From the NCBI GenBank assembly GCA_017649945.1, contig JAGCFU010000058.1:1-53394 (forward strand): a DNA stretch of 53,394 bases. Direction: 5' to 3'. Below the pieces are notes generated by a model, which worked only from the letters and a program-made list of their open reading frames with translations, was not told the DNA's origin and did not search any database. The DNA is from Bacteroidales bacterium (GTDB lineage Bacteria; Bacteroidota; Bacteroidia; Bacteroidales; F082). The translations under genes were made by a program, and so were the position numbers. Of this stretch, positions 15,988-23,773 are shown in pieces (position 1 is the stretch's first letter; the number at the start of each line of letters is the position of its first letter).

Positions 15988-16470
15988 CTAAAAAGGATAT
16001 GTGACATTGTTATCGGCAAGGATTGCCCTGATTTCGGCCTTCTCGCCGTCAGTCAAAACCCGGCTCGACATAACCTGCCACAAAGTATAGTCGCCGTCTT
16101 TGGCGCCTGAAGTCCAGGCAAGATCCAGTGTCCTGGTACCGAAAGCGTCAGTAAGCTTGAGCAGGTCACTGTTTGTCTTCATAGCTCTAAACACTTCGTA
16201 CACTTGTTCCTGGTTTACGCCGCGATAACCGGACTTGCGATCGTTGAGGGCGCCGACCAGTCTTTCCGCAAGAATGGTATATTCTCCGTCGGTGTAAGAT
16301 AATTCGGATACCACAACGTCCTGGCCGAGTTTCTTGGACACTTTTTCAATGTCTATTTTTTCTTTGATTTTCTTCCAGATCTTTCTTATGACAATAATCG
16401 CCACTATCGCCACGACGACCCAGATTGCGATTTTGATGTACTTTTGATTTATACCGAAATCCACTTTCAT
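15988..16470 (-). CDS. Single-span virion-type protein, annexin-like C-terminus
   Basis: 160 aa. N-terminal span (IAIWVVVAIVAIIVI), basic linker, and a helical domain (about residues 55-155) with GVNQEQVYEVFRAM, LLKLTDAFGTR and LTDGEKAEIRAIL. This spacing recalls annexin-like repeats found in Bacteroidetes phage and T6SS-associated proteins; I hold that loosely. The 131-aa protein at 19752-20147 has a similar design. Confidence 0.6.
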   Translation of the reverse strand: MKVDFGINQKYIKIAIWVVVAIVAIIVIRKIWKKIKEKIDIEKVSKKLGQDVVVSELSYTDGEYTILAERLVGALNDRKSGYRGVNQEQVYEVFRAMKTNSDLLKLTDAFGTRTLDLAWTSGAKDGDYTLWQVMSSRVLTDGEKAEIRAILADNNVTYPF

Positions 16471-16484
16471 AATTTTTGTATTTT

Positions 16485-17231
16485 TTAATGTTTTTTATAC
16501 TTTTTAACCAAATAGACAATACCGACGAGCACCACGGCCGTAACCGCCAGAACCAGCCATATATCCGTATAGTCGGCAGGTGTGACTTCCATAAAACCCA
16601 CACCGTACTCCTGTTCATATTTGTAGACGTCATCTAAAATCCAGTCATACTTGCTGACAAGATGACCGTATGAAGATATTTCGAGCGGCGTCATAAGCGG
16701 TTTCATCTTTCCCATGAAAAAGCTGTACGCCGACCTGTCGGAGCTTCTTCTGGCCAGACGGAACGACTGTCGGAGATATGAGTCGATAACCTCCCTCTGA
16801 GCGTCTTCACTCAAGGCGTTGAATCCTGAATTTTTATTGCGCTCGAAGGCGGCAGCGTTATAGCTTAGGTCGTTGATATAGTTAATTATGGTATTGACAG
16901 CATGATTGATGCCGAAATCAACGGCAGTTTCGGCGCTAAGGCCCGAAACAGACGCCGAACCCTTCGACTTATCGATGAAGTTAATGCGTGCCTGGCGCTT
17001 GCTTGCTGTCTTACCCCGACGGACAAATATTTCGTCAGTGATCGCATTGCACCGGTCTTCGTCATACACCCCGTATAACAAATGCACATACTCGTGCACC
17101 CAGATGTAATCCTTCATCAGAGGCGACAACCTCGGGAAATCGCGCCGGTTAAGCTCGATGACGCCGGTGTCGTGGTTACACCTGGCAAGCCAATGGCCTG
17201 TATCGGTATATATCGCTCTTATTCGTCCCAT
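16485..17231 (-). CDS. Zinc metallopeptidase-like protein with C-terminal membrane anchor
   Basis: 248 aa from the ATG at 17231 (an in-frame ATG at 17240 would overlap the upstream gene more). A zincin HExxH motif is clear: WVHEYVHLLYG, His46-Glu47-His50, followed by acidic YDEDR and ITDE as possible third ligands. The middle is helical. A C-terminal span (IWLVLAVTAVVLVGIVYLV) ends with KKYKKH. A virion membrane protein with peptidase activity could process other virion proteins or cut host surface proteins at entry. Fold and substrate are not known. Confidence 0.65.
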   Translation of the reverse strand: MGRIRAIYTDTGHWLARCNHDTGVIELNRRDFPRLSPLMKDYIWVHEYVHLLYGVYDEDRCNAITDEIFVRRGKTASKRQARINFIDKSKGSASVSGLSAETAVDFGINHAVNTIINYINDLSYNAAAFERNKNSGFNALSEDAQREVIDSYLRQSFRLARRSSDRSAYSFFMGKMKPLMTPLEISSYGHLVSKYDWILDDVYKYEQEYGVGFMEVTPADYTDIWLVLAVTAVVLVGIVYLVKKYKKH

Positions 17232-17791
17232 AACACCCATGCCACCGCCAATAAAGCGAGAATTACAAACTCGAAAGGAATACGCTGTTCGGCAACGGCG
17301 ACCTGTGAATCCGCAACCCGTGAATTGGTCTTGTTTTTCGATGTATTATTTTTGTTGCCGTCGCCTTCGAGCCGATGTCCCGGAGGAACATTGTCGATTT
17401 CCAAGTCATAAAGAAACTCCTTGGTGCGGTCTTTGGTGACGTCACCGCCGAGATTGCGCAATTCATTAATATACTCCTGGTCAGGCTCACCGCTCTTACA
17501 GTGATCCATAAGATCTTTGGCCATCACATAAAGCATCTTCTTAGTCTGATTGGACTTGTCTTTGGCGATGAAGTACAGCCACTGAACATTCTCATTTGTT
17601 AATCCGCCGTATTCAATATCCAAACCGCGTGTCAGATATGTATTAATGAGACTGGCTGTGCGTTGCTGCGAAAATTCAGGAAGTTCGCCTGTTTTTGCCT
17701 TGGGTAGTATCCAGCAATATTTTACGCCGTTTCTACTCTCGTGTTTGGCGCCTGCTATACGGCCAGCGAGCTCTTTCATCCAGCTTTTCAT
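17219..17791 (-). CDS. Tail-anchored virion-type protein (190 aa)
   Basis: Soluble N-terminal part (about residues 1-140), Asn/Lys-rich linker, then a C-terminal span (FEFVILALLAVAWVLW). Family not recognised. It overlaps the next gene by 13 bp and the previous gene by 4 bp, so the set is tightly coupled. Confidence 0.6.
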   Translation of the reverse strand: MKSWMKELAGRIAGAKHESRNGVKYCWILPKAKTGELPEFSQQRTASLINTYLTRGLDIEYGGLTNENVQWLYFIAKDKSNQTKKMLYVMAKDLMDHCKSGEPDQEYINELRNLGGDVTKDRTKEFLYDLEIDNVPPGHRLEGDGNKNNTSKNKTNSRVADSQVAVAEQRIPFEFVILALLAVAWVLWDE

Positions 17792-18264
17792 TTTCTGCCC
17801 CCTTTCAAAAGATATGCCACAAGCAATACCGCCGTAGCGACCGCCAAACCGATAACAATATATTTGTTAGTGTCGCCGCCGCCTTCCGGATTCTTATTCA
17901 ATATAACAATATCGTTGATTTTTTTAACAAAGCCATCTGGATCGTTGTCCGTTACAAAGATGATACCGTAGCGGCCTATTTCTTCGCTGTATGCCTGCTT
18001 CACCTTCACACCCGGAAAGAAATCAGAATGTGCTGAGAAGATGACGGCAGCATTGTTGGCTGCTTCCAGGTTTTCAACTCCTTCCGGATTTTGGATACCA
18101 ACCCATATATAATATTTACCATCCGGATCATCGCCCTGGTATTGACCAAGCATGTTGTAGCCTGTTTTCTTTCTGAAGTTCTTATGCTTCAAAAAGAATG
18201 TCGAGGAGTCATACTTGTTGACTTCGCCGGTGAGATATTGGGCCAGTTCCTGTTTCCAATCCAT
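17788..18264 (-). CDS. Tail-anchored virion-type protein (158 aa)
   Basis: An alpha/beta-looking soluble domain with IIFVTDNDPDGFVKKIND, then a Gly-rich linker and C-terminal span (YIVIGLAVATAVLLVAYLL) with GGRK end. No family recognised. ATGA overlap with the following gene. Confidence 0.6.
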   Translation of the reverse strand: MDWKQELAQYLTGEVNKYDSSTFFLKHKNFRKKTGYNMLGQYQGDDPDGKYYIWVGIQNPEGVENLEAANNAAVIFSAHSDFFPGVKVKQAYSEEIGRYGIIFVTDNDPDGFVKKINDIVILNKNPEGGGDTNKYIVIGLAVATAVLLVAYLLKGGRK

Positions 18265-18269
18265 GCCTG

Positions 18270-18518
18270 CTACTCTTTAGAGAATAAAATAATAATGAGT
18301 GCCGCCAGCCACATCCACCAGTACTCGCCGAACAGACGTTTTATGTCGCTCATGGAAGAACAGATACATGTAGGGCATTGGGGGCATTCCGGAATCAAGG
18401 CCGCTGCCGGATCGTCAGGCGCGACATACTTCTGATCGGAAACATCCGGGGTGTTCATGCTTTGGGCGTAGCCCGTCACCGGAGGATTGGTTATAAATTT
18501 ACCGCTGTTGTTTGTCAT
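18270..18518 (-). CDS. Tail-anchored 82-aa protein with Cys cluster
   Basis: Pro-rich N-terminus, a CPQCPTCIC cluster near residues 45-53, and a C-terminal span (WWMWLAALIIILF). The cysteines could bind metal or form disulfides. No family recognised. Confidence 0.55.
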   Translation of the reverse strand: MTNNSGKFITNPPVTGYAQSMNTPDVSDQKYVAPDDPAAALIPECPQCPTCICSSMSDIKRLFGEYWWMWLAALIIILFSKE

Positions 18519-18525
18519 TTTATTT

Positions 18526-18726
18526 TCATTTTTTAGTTATTAAAATTACGGCGACTATTAAAATGAGAGCCCCGGCCCCGAGACCGACATACAGCAATGT
18601 ATTGTCGTCGGTGGTGCTGATGGTGGGTGTCGGATAGACAACAACCGTCTTGCCACTGTACTTTGCATTGATGTACGAAGTGCCGAGGCTGTCAACGACA
18701 CCGAACAGTCTGTCGAGCGCTGCCAT
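18526..18726 (-). CDS. Tail-anchored 66-aa protein
   Basis: Starts at the ATG at 18726, which overlaps the upstream stop (TAATG); longer in-frame extensions run into another gene. C-terminal span TLLYVGLGAGALILIVAVIL, KK end. It is a size and layout match to minor membrane proteins of lipid-containing phages. Confidence 0.6.
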   Translation of the reverse strand: MAALDRLFGVVDSLGTSYINAKYSGKTVVVYPTPTISTTDDNTLLYVGLGAGALILIVAVILITKK

Positions 18727-19043
18727 TATTTTCTTATCGACAAAACCAAAACAATGATAAGCACAAGAACGACCGCGCCGATGCCGACGTACATCCAAGT
18801 GTTGTCGCGCTTCGTTTCGGTATTGCCGGTAGTTATGTTGTAGTTGACATCCTGCTTGCTGCCGAACCAAGCCGAAAGCACATCGGCAACTGCATCTATA
18901 CCCTTGCCGCCGAGGTAGTCAAACTGGCCACTGTAGCCGCCACCATTATCAGACGGCAACGAGCCGTTGATAGGTTTTGGGTTTCTGAGTTCGATAGTGT
19001 TTGGGTTATGGCTCACTGCTGGTTTCAGTTTAATTGTAGTCAT
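18726..19043 (-). CDS. Tail-anchored 105-aa protein
   Basis: The ATG at 19043 is preferred over a TTG at 19067, which lies inside the terminator region. Polar N-terminus, then GGGYSGQFDYLGGKG, and a C-terminal span (YVGIGAVVLVLIIVLVL) ending RKK-like. It shares the NTWMYVGIGA / NTLLYVGLGA junction with the 66-aa protein downstream, so the two may be distant paralogues. Confidence 0.6.
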   Translation of the reverse strand: MTTIKLKPAVSHNPNTIELRNPKPINGSLPSDNGGGYSGQFDYLGGKGIDAVADVLSAWFGSKQDVNYNITTGNTETKRDNTWMYVGIGAVVLVLIIVLVLSIRK

Positions 19044-19065
19044 AATATCAGTTTTATTGTTTAAC

Positions 19066-19093
19066 AAAAAAAGGCGGCGTATATTTCGCCGCC
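19066..19093 (-). terminator. Rho-independent terminator behind the capsid candidate
   Basis: Minus strand: GGCGGCG stem, 7-nt loop, CGCCGCC, then seven T. It is placed 30 bp after the stop at 19124 and before the next late gene, with no new promoter box seen, so it should reduce read-through. Confidence 0.8.
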
Positions 19094-19123
19094 CACTTAT
19101 TCAAAGCATACAAACTTACCCGA

Positions 19124-19729
19124 TTACTTAGAGAGCGTGAACTCAATGGTGAAGTCGGCTCCAGGTGCAACTGTCAACAGAAGCAGTGTGGTTGCATCCA
19201 TCATGAGGTTTTGCTGCGCAAGGTCAACGATAATCATATCCTGATCGTAGTTGGCCGGATTCTTGCAGCTGGCCAGATTGATGTAGTCAGAAGCGGCGGT
19301 TGTACCGATGGCCGATGATGATACTTGGAACTCCTTGTCGAACTGGTCACGACCTGCGCCGCCTGTCTTGTTGTTTGTCAGACGGATCTGAGTAATCCTG
19401 GCGCCTACGCGATTAATGTAGTCGAGGAAATCGCGATAACGGCAGCGTGGGCTACCTGGAATAACTGTAATAGGATAGTTCTTGGTTGAAGCGACATCTG
19501 CGTCGTAGTTGTCGGCAACCTGATCGCAAGCGTAACCGGCTGCCACCACAGAAGCAGGATCAGCGTAGCTCAACTTGACGAAGTCTTGAGACAGCGCGTC
19601 TGTTCCGGTGACAATGGACTGTGTGTTGAAATGGCCTGGAAGCAAGCAGATTTTCTTTTCGTTGCTGTTGTCAGTATTCACCAGACGGAATGATACGACT
19701 GGTTTTAATGCACGTTGTAATTCACTCAT
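19124..19729 (-). CDS. Candidate major capsid protein
   Basis: 201 aa from the ATG at 19729 (MSELQRALKPVVS). Soluble, no signal, rich in beta segments with a closing strand TLLLLTVAPGADFTIEFTLS. It is the third gene of the late operon, the only sizeable soluble protein among membrane proteins, and is followed at once by a terminator, as expected for the most abundant virion protein. Its size suits a single jelly-roll or an unusually short double jelly-roll protein, but I cannot see the fold, so the call is inference from place and character. Confidence 0.45.
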   Translation of the reverse strand: MSELQRALKPVVSFRLVNTDNSNEKKICLLPGHFNTQSIVTGTDALSQDFVKLSYADPASVVAAGYACDQVADNYDADVASTKNYPITVIPGSPRCRYRDFLDYINRVGARITQIRLTNNKTGGAGRDQFDKEFQVSSSAIGTTAASDYINLASCKNPANYDQDMIIVDLAQQNLMMDATTLLLLTVAPGADFTIEFTLSK

Positions 19730-19751
19730 TTTTCTTATTATTTTGGAAGTT

Positions 19752-20147
19752 TTAAATTGTTTTAATTTCGTTAGCAATCTGATTGTAGTAATCTTCGCTG
19801 AAGAGTTTGCTTGTGGCATACATCTGATACACCGCACTCAATACGAGCTGCTGGTTGTAGGTGACGCCGTTTGCACTGGCTCGTTTCTGAAGTGCCGAAA
19901 TAGACCATCCGTTTGTACCGTTCTTAGCAGCATTCATGATTGTGGCGACCCATCCTAAAGCAGATGATTTTTCGTAAGGCGTCATGCTTGTTGCGTTAAT
20001 GATGCCTTGAATTGAATCGTTACCGGTCGACTGCGAGCCGTCTGTTACCACCGCCTGTGTGGTACCGCCGAACAATCCTCTGCGATACAAGTAATAGAGG
20101 ATGATTGCGATAACGGCAATTATGATGACTTTTTTAGTTGTACTCAT
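19752..20147 (-). CDS. N-terminally anchored virion-type protein (131 aa)
   Basis: ATG at 20147 follows GGAGG by 9 bp. N-terminal span (VIIIAVIAIILYYLYRRG), linker, then a helical domain (about residues 40-131) with PYEKSSALGWVATIM and YYNQIANEI. No family recognised; design resembles the 160-aa protein at 15988-16470. Confidence 0.6.
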   Translation of the reverse strand: MSTTKKVIIIAVIAIILYYLYRRGLFGGTTQAVVTDGSQSTGNDSIQGIINATSMTPYEKSSALGWVATIMNAAKNGTNGWSISALQKRASANGVTYNQQLVLSAVYQMYATSKLFSEDYYNQIANEIKTI

Positions 20148-20148
20148 C

Positions 20149-20283
20149 TTATTCACCCTCCTTTGGTGCCGGTATTTGGGTTGGATTCGAGCTCGATCTC
20201 ATAAAGATCAGCACAGTAAGCACGAGTGTTGCCACGGCGACAATACCCATAATCATGTTGTTTTTGAAAATTCTGTCTAACAT
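20149..20283 (-). CDS. 44-aa single-span membrane peptide, first late gene
   Basis: A small ORF opening the late operon: MLDRIFKNN, span IMGIVAVATLVLTVLIFM, polar tail. Its stop lies one base before the next ATG, and its last codons contain the GGAGG site for that gene. It is typical of minor membrane peptides in lipid-containing phages. Confidence 0.6.
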   Translation of the reverse strand: MLDRIFKNNMIMGIVAVATLVLTVLIFMRSSSNPTQIPAPKEGE

Positions 20284-20331
20284 TTTTTCATTTTTTTGAG
20301 GTTATTTAATATGAAATACAATTTCAGACCG

Positions 20332-20339
20332 CAAAGGTA
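20332..20339 (-). promoter_or_regulatory. Late-operon promoter (-7 box)
   Basis: Minus-strand TACCTTTG is a full match to TAnnTTTG, about 48 bp before the first late ATG (20283), in the only gap between the packaging-unit terminator and the virion genes. No -33 TTTG is evident, so an activator may be needed. Confidence 0.6.
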
Positions 20340-20424
20340 TGGCCGCGGTTTACGTCAGGTTTCGGGTTGCGACGGATTGGGAATGATTATTGCGGATTAT
20401 ACCGAGTTGTCCACTATTGGGCAC

Positions 20425-20455
20425 AAAAAAAAACCTCCTTGCTATCGCAAAGAGG
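20425..20455 (-). terminator. Terminator of the packaging unit
   Basis: Minus strand: CCTCTTTGC / GCAAGGAGG stem with one mismatch and a GATA loop, followed by nine T. It lies 34 bp beyond the stop of the HTH gene. Confidence 0.8.
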
Positions 20456-20488
20456 CTAAAAAAATATTAACTTATGGAAAAAAAATTA

Positions 20489-20662
20489 CTATTCCAATTT
20501 AGACAGGATTATCGCCACCTGGCGCGCGTTGTAGATATTGCCCTGGCGCGGCCCGATTTCGGAGGCGAAAGGCTTGAGCCATTTCCGAACTGTCCGGCAA
20601 CTCACACCCCAGCGCTGTGCAAGCTCGCTCGTTGTCATGGGTCTGATATCTTTTTCGGTCAT
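20489..20662 (-). CDS. 57-aa MerR/excisionase-like HTH protein
   Basis: A short ORF starting 1 bp after the ATPase stop: TTSELAQRWGVSCRTVRKW is a clear helix-turn-helix, followed by a wing-like GPRQGNIYNARQ and a short helix. This is the size and pattern of MerR-like excisionases and small phage regulators. Placed last in the packaging unit and next to the late promoter, it may be the late activator or the excisionase. Confidence 0.7.
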   Translation of the reverse strand: MTEKDIRPMTTSELAQRWGVSCRTVRKWLKPFASEIGPRQGNIYNARQVAIILSKLE

Positions 20663-20663
20663 T

Positions 20664-21320
20664 TTACAGGTTTTTTACAATCATATAATAATGTGCGTAC
20701 TTTTCAGGGTCTTTGACAAAGCTCTCGTTGACCCGACGCACCGCCTTCTCCACAAGCGCGTAATTGCCGATGCGATTCTTGCGCACCTGGATATTGTCGG
20801 TCGTGTGCCAGATGAAGAAATGTGTGGCGTAGGTGAAGAAGATAGGCGGCACGGTGGTGAATCCGTGACCGATAGCGAAGAAGTCGACGTCGTTCTGACG
20901 GCAGGCGGCAAGCATACGGCGTATCATCGGATGCGGCGTGTCGGGGATATAGCTCTTGCAGTCGTCGAATATCAGAAGGCCATGCTTGAATGACCGGCAC
21001 ACCTCGGCGATATCGTCAAGCTCGTAGGCTATCACACGGCGCGCACCTTTGTATTTCGCTATCCTTACCGGAAACTTCGGATGCACCAGCGAAATATCAA
21101 GCCACTCATCCTCATGCGGCGTCACGATCAGGGCACGGCGACCGGCCTCAAGATTCTTTCTCAGGATCTTGCGTAAAACGGTCGTCTTGCCGGTGCCAGG
21201 AGCACCGACAAACACCGTTTTATACACTGCTCGAAGCTGCTCAGGCTTTTGCGCCTGAGGCTTCGGTGGAACCGGCTGTGTTATCTGCTCCGTTTTCGTT
21301 ATTTCTTCTGTATAGTTCAT
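20664..21320 (-). CDS. Virion DNA-packaging-type ATPase (FtsK-HerA / Zot-like)
   Basis: 218 aa P-loop NTPase. Walker A GAPGTGKT (residues 39-46), Walker B GLLIFDD (114-120), then a long-distance CRQNDVDFFAIGHGF segment where A32-type packaging ATPases carry a polar sensor. There is no nuclease domain, so it is not a terminase. Small ATPases like this translocate genomes in tailless membrane viruses; filamentous-phage Zot is the closest alternative. Its start lies 80 bp inside the upstream gene. Confidence 0.75.
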   Translation of the reverse strand: MNYTEEITKTEQITQPVPPKPQAQKPEQLRAVYKTVFVGAPGTGKTTVLRKILRKNLEAGRRALIVTPHEDEWLDISLVHPKFPVRIAKYKGARRVIAYELDDIAEVCRSFKHGLLIFDDCKSYIPDTPHPMIRRMLAACRQNDVDFFAIGHGFTTVPPIFFTYATHFFIWHTTDNIQVRKNRIGNYALVEKAVRRVNESFVKDPEKYAHYYMIVKNL

Positions 21321-21906
21321 CTTTCAATCGCTTAATTTCAGTGGCCTGTTCCTTCAGTATCCTTTCTGTGTCGTCGGCACGGCGTTCAAGTTCCATTATA
21401 CGGCGGTCTTCAAAGGCCTTGCGTGCAAGCGGTATGTAGATGGCTATGGTCAGAATCGCGACACGCAATCCTGGGCCAAGCTCCCACTGTTTATCCTCGG
21501 CAAGTTCACCCCAGGCTTCGCCCAGATCGTCAATATCCTTTTCAGAGGCATGATAGCTATTGCCGCTACCCTTTGCCACCAGATTTGACATTGTGAGGTC
21601 AAAACTGGTATCAAAGAGCTTTGCGATATGATATCCTGTCTTGGCAAAACGCTCAGGATTAACAGGCTCGCGTTCCCCTTCGTACGGATTCCACACACCG
21701 CCGCCAGGCTGTTCATCGGCAGCCGCTGCGCCATCAGGGTCGATGAGATTATTAGGTATTTCGTCGGCGGTCTTAGACTCTTGCTTCGGCTCGAAAAATT
21801 CCGCATACTGCGTCTTTTTATCGAACTGGCTTATAAAGTCATCGATCGTTAGAATACCGGTTTCGCCGGACACCCCGCCACCGGCCATATCATGTAACTT
21901 ACCCAT
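21241..21906 (-). CDS. Membrane/coiled-coil protein upstream of the ATPase
   Basis: 221 aa. Acidic Gly/Pro-rich N-terminal half, one hydrophobic segment (LRVAILTIAIYIPLA, about residues 146-160), then a coiled coil (about 165-205; ELERRADDTERILKEQATEI). It could tether the ATPase at a membrane vertex. A GGAGG site lies before the ATG. Its C-terminal 26 codons overlap the ATPase gene in another frame. Confidence 0.65.
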   Translation of the reverse strand: MGKLHDMAGGGVSGETGILTIDDFISQFDKKTQYAEFFEPKQESKTADEIPNNLIDPDGAAAADEQPGGGVWNPYEGEREPVNPERFAKTGYHIAKLFDTSFDLTMSNLVAKGSGNSYHASEKDIDDLGEAWGELAEDKQWELGPGLRVAILTIAIYIPLARKAFEDRRIMELERRADDTERILKEQATEIKRLKDELYRRNNENGADNTAGSTEASGAKA

Positions 21907-22180
21907 TGTCGGCCTCCTTAATTAATTTACAGATAAAATCTTTACCTTTATACTCCTCTAAGGCGCGGATCTCGTCTTGTTCGTTGATAGCTACAATCTG
22001 TATAAGACAGTCGGTTTCGCCAGGGAAAATCATAACGGCAGTGTTCTCTCCTTCATCGCATTTTGCCGCTTTAATTCTGGCGTTGACTGCTTTAACTATA
22101 AGCTCAGGCACTCCGTCGATAAGCGATTGCGGAATTGCTCTTAATGCCAGTTTCAGCATTTTGTCGTTAATAACACCCAT
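21899..22180 (-). CDS. Unknown small provirus protein (93 aa)
   Basis: Helical N-terminus (LKLALRAIPQSLIDG), then a beta-rich part (TAVMIFPGETDCLIQIVA) and a final helix. Soluble. Good AGGAGG site within the end of the upstream gene; stop overlaps the next start region by 8 bp. Family not recognised. Confidence 0.6.
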   Translation of the reverse strand: MGVINDKMLKLALRAIPQSLIDGVPELIVKAVNARIKAAKCDEGENTAVMIFPGETDCLIQIVAINEQDEIRALEEYKGKDFICKLIKEADNG

Positions 22181-22804
22181 TTATTCCTCCTTTGTTTCCT
22201 CGGTTTTCTTCAATGAAGCCTCGTAGTCCTTCTGGGCCTTGCGCAACTCGTCTGAGCTAACGATCATAGGCAAGTGGTTACTGAGTGGATTCTGGAGATC
22301 CTGAATAAAGTTGTTTGCCAGGATCCAGAACGGTGTGCGCGCTTTCTTGTCTTTAGCCGACTGTAGTTTAGCCATTTTATTAAGGAAATACATAGGCACT
22401 GGTGGCAGCTCTCCGCCGACGTAGTAAGGTGAATGTTGCTCACCGGCTTTGAGCCGTCTGTTTTCGGTTTCGAGTTCCTCGATGCGGAGCTGGAGCTGAG
22501 TACCGGCTTCGTTATTGCTGTTGATGGTGTTGTTTGCCGCATCGAGTTTGGCGCGAAGTTCGGTGATCTCGTTTGCCCTGGCTTCGATATCGGCTTCCAG
22601 TTCGGCGTTGCGCTGCATCAGAACAGGGTTGTCTTTGATAATGTTTTTCGGCGGGTTTTCGTAGAAGTCCATAAGGTTGCGGAACGCGCCGCCATTGGTC
22701 TGCACGTCCATTTCGGAGGCAAGACGCTCAAAGCGGTCGATATCTTCCTGATAAATCCTAACTGTAAAGGGTTTTGCTGTAGGTGATTTTGTTGTTTCTG
22801 GCAT
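22181..22804 (-). CDS. RHH-like DNA-binding coiled-coil protein
   Basis: 207 aa. The N-terminal 50 residues look like a ribbon-helix-helix unit (KPFTVRIYQEDIDRFERLA). A coiled coil follows (about residues 65-125; ELEADIEARANEITELRAKL), then a C-terminal helical domain. The layout suggests a DNA-organising or segregation-like protein. Family not firmly recognised. Confidence 0.6.
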   Translation of the reverse strand: MPETTKSPTAKPFTVRIYQEDIDRFERLASEMDVQTNGGAFRNLMDFYENPPKNIIKDNPVLMQRNAELEADIEARANEITELRAKLDAANNTINSNNEAGTQLQLRIEELETENRRLKAGEQHSPYYVGGELPPVPMYFLNKMAKLQSAKDKKARTPFWILANNFIQDLQNPLSNHLPMIVSSDELRKAQKDYEASLKKTEETKEE

Positions 22805-22819
22805 TTTTTTTGATTTTTT

Positions 22820-23068
22820 TTAGATTAATTCCATTTTATTTGTATCTACAAATTCATACTTTAAATCAATTACAACCGAATTTGGAGAGTTTTTTTCATG
22901 AATCGTCTTAAGCGTCATTGTTATATTTTCATTAGGAGAAAACTTTTCATTTTCTAACTCTCTAAAAATAGTATTAGCTAAACTTCTGGCCTTCTCCATT
23001 TTAAAATCAAAGTACGACGTGGTGGATTTTTTTTCAAGTTTTTCTTTAATGATTTTTTTATGCGACAT
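22820..23068 (-). CDS. Unknown 82-aa protein, first gene of packaging unit
   Basis: Basic helical N-terminus (KKIIKEKLEKKST) and beta-rich C-terminus (NSVVIDLKYEFVD). AT-rich compared with its downstream neighbours. No family recognised. It follows a long leader from the promoter at 23216. Confidence 0.55.
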   Translation of the reverse strand: MSHKKIIKEKLEKKSTTSYFDFKMEKARSLANTIFRELENEKFSPNENITMTLKTIHEKNSPNSVVIDLKYEFVDTNKMELI

Positions 23069-23215
23069 TTTTTTGATTTTTTATTGATTATCAATATTGT
23101 TTCTCTTTGTTTTCGTGTTTTCTCCGCTGCGTTTGCACTTGTAATCACGTCAACTTTATTTCAAAGACATGTTTTCAAAACGGCGTTTTCATGCCGTAAA
23201 CCGATTACAACTCTG

Positions 23216-23223
23216 CAAAAGTA
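23216..23223 (-). promoter_or_regulatory. Promoter of the packaging unit (-7 box)
   Basis: Minus-strand TACTTTTG followed by CA, giving a leader of about 140 nt before the ATG at 23068. Confidence 0.5.
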
Positions 23224-23357
23224 TAATAAAATTTCGGGATATTTGCAAGAAAAACGCCGATGTTGAAAAGTCACCGCAAAGGTTTGGCGGTCGGGGTGCC
23301 GAAAACACCTTTTCAGGACACTTTCCATCTGTAACAAAAATATTTTTAAAAGTAAAA

Positions 23358-23643
23358 TTTCGGAAAAAAAGTGAAACCTTTTTTATATCCCCATAGTATA
23401 TTGATTATCAGTGAGTTATTCGGTTTCACTTTTATGGTTTCACTTCTGAAACCGACGGCGGATACGGTCTGAAGGCCAAAAAACACGGTTTCACATCTTT
23501 GCGGATTTTACAGATGTGAAATTGTGAAACCGAAAGTGAAACTTTTTGAATTTTTTGCGTAAATTATTGATTATTAACTTGTTAAGTTGTATATTTTCGA
23601 CCATTTTATCTAAAAGTTTCAGAGTTTCACTTTTTTTCCGAAA
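23358..23643. other. Candidate replication origin: iterons between inverted repeats
   Basis: A perfect 20-bp inverted repeat (23358-23377 and 23624-23643, containing GGAAAAAAAGTGAAAC) flanks about 245 bp holding further copies of GTGAAACC/T in both orientations, near 23422, 23436, 23487, 23524 and 23536. One more lies at 23975. Such iteron clusters with an AT-rich part (around 23560-23610) are typical of origins bound by the element's own initiator or primase-helicase. Confidence 0.55.
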
Positions 23644-23773
23644 ATTTAGGTTGAAAAGGGGGAAAGGGAAAAAGGCCAAAAGCACCAGGGGCGCAGACCG
23701 CCTGACGGCGGTTTGAAAAGGTGTCGCTTCGCGACGGATTGTTAAACTACGGTAATGTGAAGGGCAACGCACG

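Noticed and set aside
20664-21320. Filamentous (Zot) phage ATPase
   Set aside because: A Zot origin remains possible for the protein, but lysozyme, spanin- and holin-like genes and a 23-kb genome do not fit a filamentous phage.
23060-23396. Plus-strand open frames in the 900-bp gap
   Set aside because: Short, low-complexity and lying across leader, promoter and iteron sequence; no family resemblance.
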